A program made the position numbers and the translations under genes. DNA of 64,000 nucleotides from Anaerolineaceae bacterium. GTDB lineage: Bacteria; Chloroflexota; Anaerolineae; Anaerolineales; Anaerolineaceae. Under the pieces are notes generated by a model. That model had not been told where the DNA came from, did not search any database, and saw only the letters and a list, made by a program, of their open reading frames with translations. Shown piece after piece: positions 62,569 through 64,000 of this stretch; within the stretch, counting starts at the first letter, position 1; each line of letters opens with the position of its first letter. The stretch is taken from positions 81,423-145,422 of the forward strand of contig JAENZI010000003.1 in NCBI GenBank assembly GCA_016841365.1. The letters are read 5' to 3'.

Positions 62569-63203
62569 ATATGCAGGCTGGATGCACCACGGGAGATGTT
62601 GTTTAGAAATTCCATCCTGGTGGTGATTTCATCCCTGAAAACACCCAGCATTGCTGATGTCGTCATTCGGGCATCTTGTTTCTTCACACCGCGCAGCATC
62701 ATGCACATGTGTAATCCTTCAACAACAACCGCCACGCCCTGCGGATTAAGCACAAATTGAATGTACTCTGCAATTTGCGTCGTCATCCGCTCCTGAACTT
62801 GCAGCCGCTTTGAAAACAAATCCACAATACGTGGGATCTTCGACAAGCCGATGACCTTATCCGTTGGCACATATGCAATATGCGCCTTGCCAATAAACGG
62901 CAGCATGTGGTGTTCACACATGCTCGAAAATTCAATATCCCGCACGATCACCATCTCATCGTAAGCCACATCAAAAACAGCCTCGTTGATCAATGCCTTG
63001 GGATCCATGCGGTAACCGCTAAGCAGTTCTTCGTAGCTTTTCGCTACCCGGTGAGGTGTCCTTACTAATCCTTCACGGTCCGGGTCTTCGCCAATGGCGA
63101 CAAGGATATCCGCAACTGATTTTTCAATCGAGTCAATATCCATCTCTTCTTCACAAAACAAATCCGCTGCCTCAGCAAGGGGATCTCTACAATCATCTAC
63201 CAT
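62565..63203 (-). CDS. folE: GTP cyclohydrolase I
   Basis: The 212-residue enzyme has the zinc and substrate motifs [40 protein letters not shown] and [17 protein letters not shown]. It makes dihydroneopterin triphosphate from GTP, the first step of the pterin route. Length and motif order match FolE of type IA. GGAGG lies ahead of ATG 63203. It converges with folB. Confidence 0.95.
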   Translation of the reverse strand: MVDDCRDPLAEAADLFCEEEMDIDSIEKSVADILVAIGEDPDREGLVRTPHRVAKSYEELLSGYRMDPKALINEAVFDVAYDEMVIVRDIEFSSMCEHHMLPFIGKAHIAYVPTDKVIGLSKIPRIVDLFSKRLQVQERMTTQIAEYIQFVLNPQGVAVVVEGLHMCMMLRGVKKQDARMTTSAMLGVFRDEITTRMEFLNNISRGASSLHI

Positions 63204-63270
63204 GTTGAACCTCCATTTTTATAGTTTATTTAATTTTAGCACAATCAAAAATCGGTTTCTTAATCATAAA

Positions 63271-63301
63271 GCGGCTTGTATAAGGTCTTTATACAAGCCG
63301 C
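63271..63301 (-). terminator. Terminator of the HPF gene
   Basis: GCGGCTTGTATAA (63271-63283) pairs perfectly with TTATACAAGCCGC (63289-63301) around GGTCT. On the minus strand it is followed by TTTATG, 20 bp past the HPF stop. Confidence 0.7.
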
Positions 63302-63320
63302 CGTCATTTCTCTTCAGTAA

Positions 63321-63887
63321 TTATCCAATTTCAGGGATGATGATCCCATAAGTGTCATCACGACGCTTATAAAGCACATTAAACTCACTGGTATTGGCAT
63401 TATAAAAAACGAAGAAATTCTCATGCCCCAGAAGCTTCATTTGTTCGACGGCTTCCAGTTCGTTCATCGGCACAAGTGGGAACCGCTTTCTGCGGACGAT
63501 TTGGGGTTCTTCTTCGATCTCTGTTTCAACTGGGTAAGCCACGTCGATGGCTTCAGCAATCGTCTGACCGTCCCCGCGGCCGCGATCCCGTTTGCCTTTG
63601 TAGCGCCTGATCTGGCGGCGCATCTTATCAAGTGCAGCATCAACTGCGGAAAAGATACTGTCGGAGCGTTCTTCAGACCGTAAGATAAAGCCTTTCCCGC
63701 GCAAGGTTAATTGAGCGACGTGACGGTCATTTGCATTTCTGGCGGTCTTAACATGAGAAAGATCTACCCGGCATTCATCGACTTCATCCAGAAATTTTTC
63801 AAGCTTTTCTACTTTCTTCACAACATAATCATTCAGACGATCCGTTAATTCTAAGTTCTTCGTGAAGATATCGATTTTGACAGTCAT
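63321..63887 (-). CDS. hpf: Ribosome hibernation promoting factor, long form
   Basis: The 188-residue protein has an N-terminal RaiA/HPF domain (VKIDIFTKNLELTDRLNDYV, KTARNANDRHVAQLTLRGKG, AVDAALDKMRRQIRRYKGK). After a charged linker comes the C-terminal dimerisation domain of long HPFs (VRRKRFPLVPMNELEAVEQM, HENFFVFYNANTSEFNVLYKR). It pairs 70S ribosomes into 100S dimers in resting cells. An in-frame start four residues earlier exists, but GGAGG 5 nt ahead of ATG 63887 decides the call. A terminator follows. Confidence 0.95.
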   Translation of the reverse strand: MTVKIDIFTKNLELTDRLNDYVVKKVEKLEKFLDEVDECRVDLSHVKTARNANDRHVAQLTLRGKGFILRSEERSDSIFSAVDAALDKMRRQIRRYKGKRDRGRGDGQTIAEAIDVAYPVETEIEEEPQIVRRKRFPLVPMNELEAVEQMKLLGHENFFVFYNANTSEFNVLYKRRDDTYGIIIPEIG

Positions 63888-64000
63888 ATTAGCCTCCATT
63901 AATTGTGGGTAATTTAATTATACTTGAACAGACTCCAACTTGGACAGTTGTTTATCATTCAACAAGGCAGCACCAACCGTTGCGCAGAAAATAAAATTTC

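Overview
The window reads as ordinary, gene-dense chromosome of a mid-GC (high 40s per cent by eye) bacterium. The gene mix points to the phylum Chloroflexota, most likely class Anaerolineae. It includes many soluble and membrane Ser/Thr kinases and FHA proteins, DUF2142-type membrane proteins, a fused transaldolase/glucose-6-phosphate isomerase, polyphosphate glucokinase, a class 1B dihydroorotate dehydrogenase and a long-form hibernation factor. This is inference from gene content; no database search was possible. I saw no CRISPR array, insertion sequence, prophage or rRNA. There is one tRNA, tRNA-Gly(CCC), at 28229-28300.

Layout. 1-595 is an AT-rich leader without a gene. 596-9300 (+) is a phospho-signalling cluster: a transmembrane VWA-FHA protein, a transmembrane PP2C phosphatase, two FHA proteins, a soluble kinase-FHA protein and a transmembrane kinase-FGE protein, closed by a strong terminator. 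9363-10887 (-) is a frameshifted membrane glycosyltransferase-like gene. 11127-20975 (+) is a surface-glycan cluster: two paralogous DUF2142-like proteins, a DPM1-like GT2, a GT4, a flippase-like protein and two two-domain GT2 proteins with reciprocal domain decay. 21049-28110 (-) holds a multi-cluster Fe-S protein, an operon of histidine kinase, NarL-type regulator, ATPase and beta-hydroxyacid dehydrogenase, and pyrD-pyrK.

28229-37230 holds the tRNA, a secreted subtilase, an MFS transporter, a DUF4230 protein with a GNAT-like protein, EF-P, a small Cys-rich protein and FtsH. 37275-40184 (-) is yraN-miaA-acyl-CoA ligase. 40300-46538 (+) is a CinA-like protein, an amidohydrolase-CYTH fusion, GlgA and MalQ. 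46525-57235 is mostly carbon metabolism and housekeeping: an EamA transporter, a ferredoxin, ruvX-mltG-ppgK, transketolase-rpiB-transaldolase/PGI and a LarA-like racemase. 57492-63203 is a pterin/folate locus: TlpA-like thioredoxin, an Lgt-like/FolK fusion, a FolM-like reductase, a second reductase carrying a dihydropteridine-reductase signature, a GT4, FolB and FolE. The last gene is the hibernation factor HPF.

Working together: GlgA and MalQ (glycogen and maltodextrin), PpgK (glucose to glucose-6-phosphate using polyphosphate), the Tal-Pgi fusion, RpiB and transketolase form a sugar and pentose-phosphate set. The signalling cluster supplies writer (kinases), eraser (PP2C) and readers (FHA), with an extracytoplasmic VWA partner. 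The pterin locus supplies FolE, FolB and FolK plus two pteridine-reductase-like SDRs, with no classical dihydrofolate reductase or FolP in view. The points most worth a second look are the Lgt-FolK fusion, the amidohydrolase-CYTH fusion, the two pteridine-reductase-like SDRs, the EF-P with arginine at position 32, the non-RD (HCD) kinases with their TEI-motif FHA partner, and the reciprocally degenerate glycosyltransferase pair.
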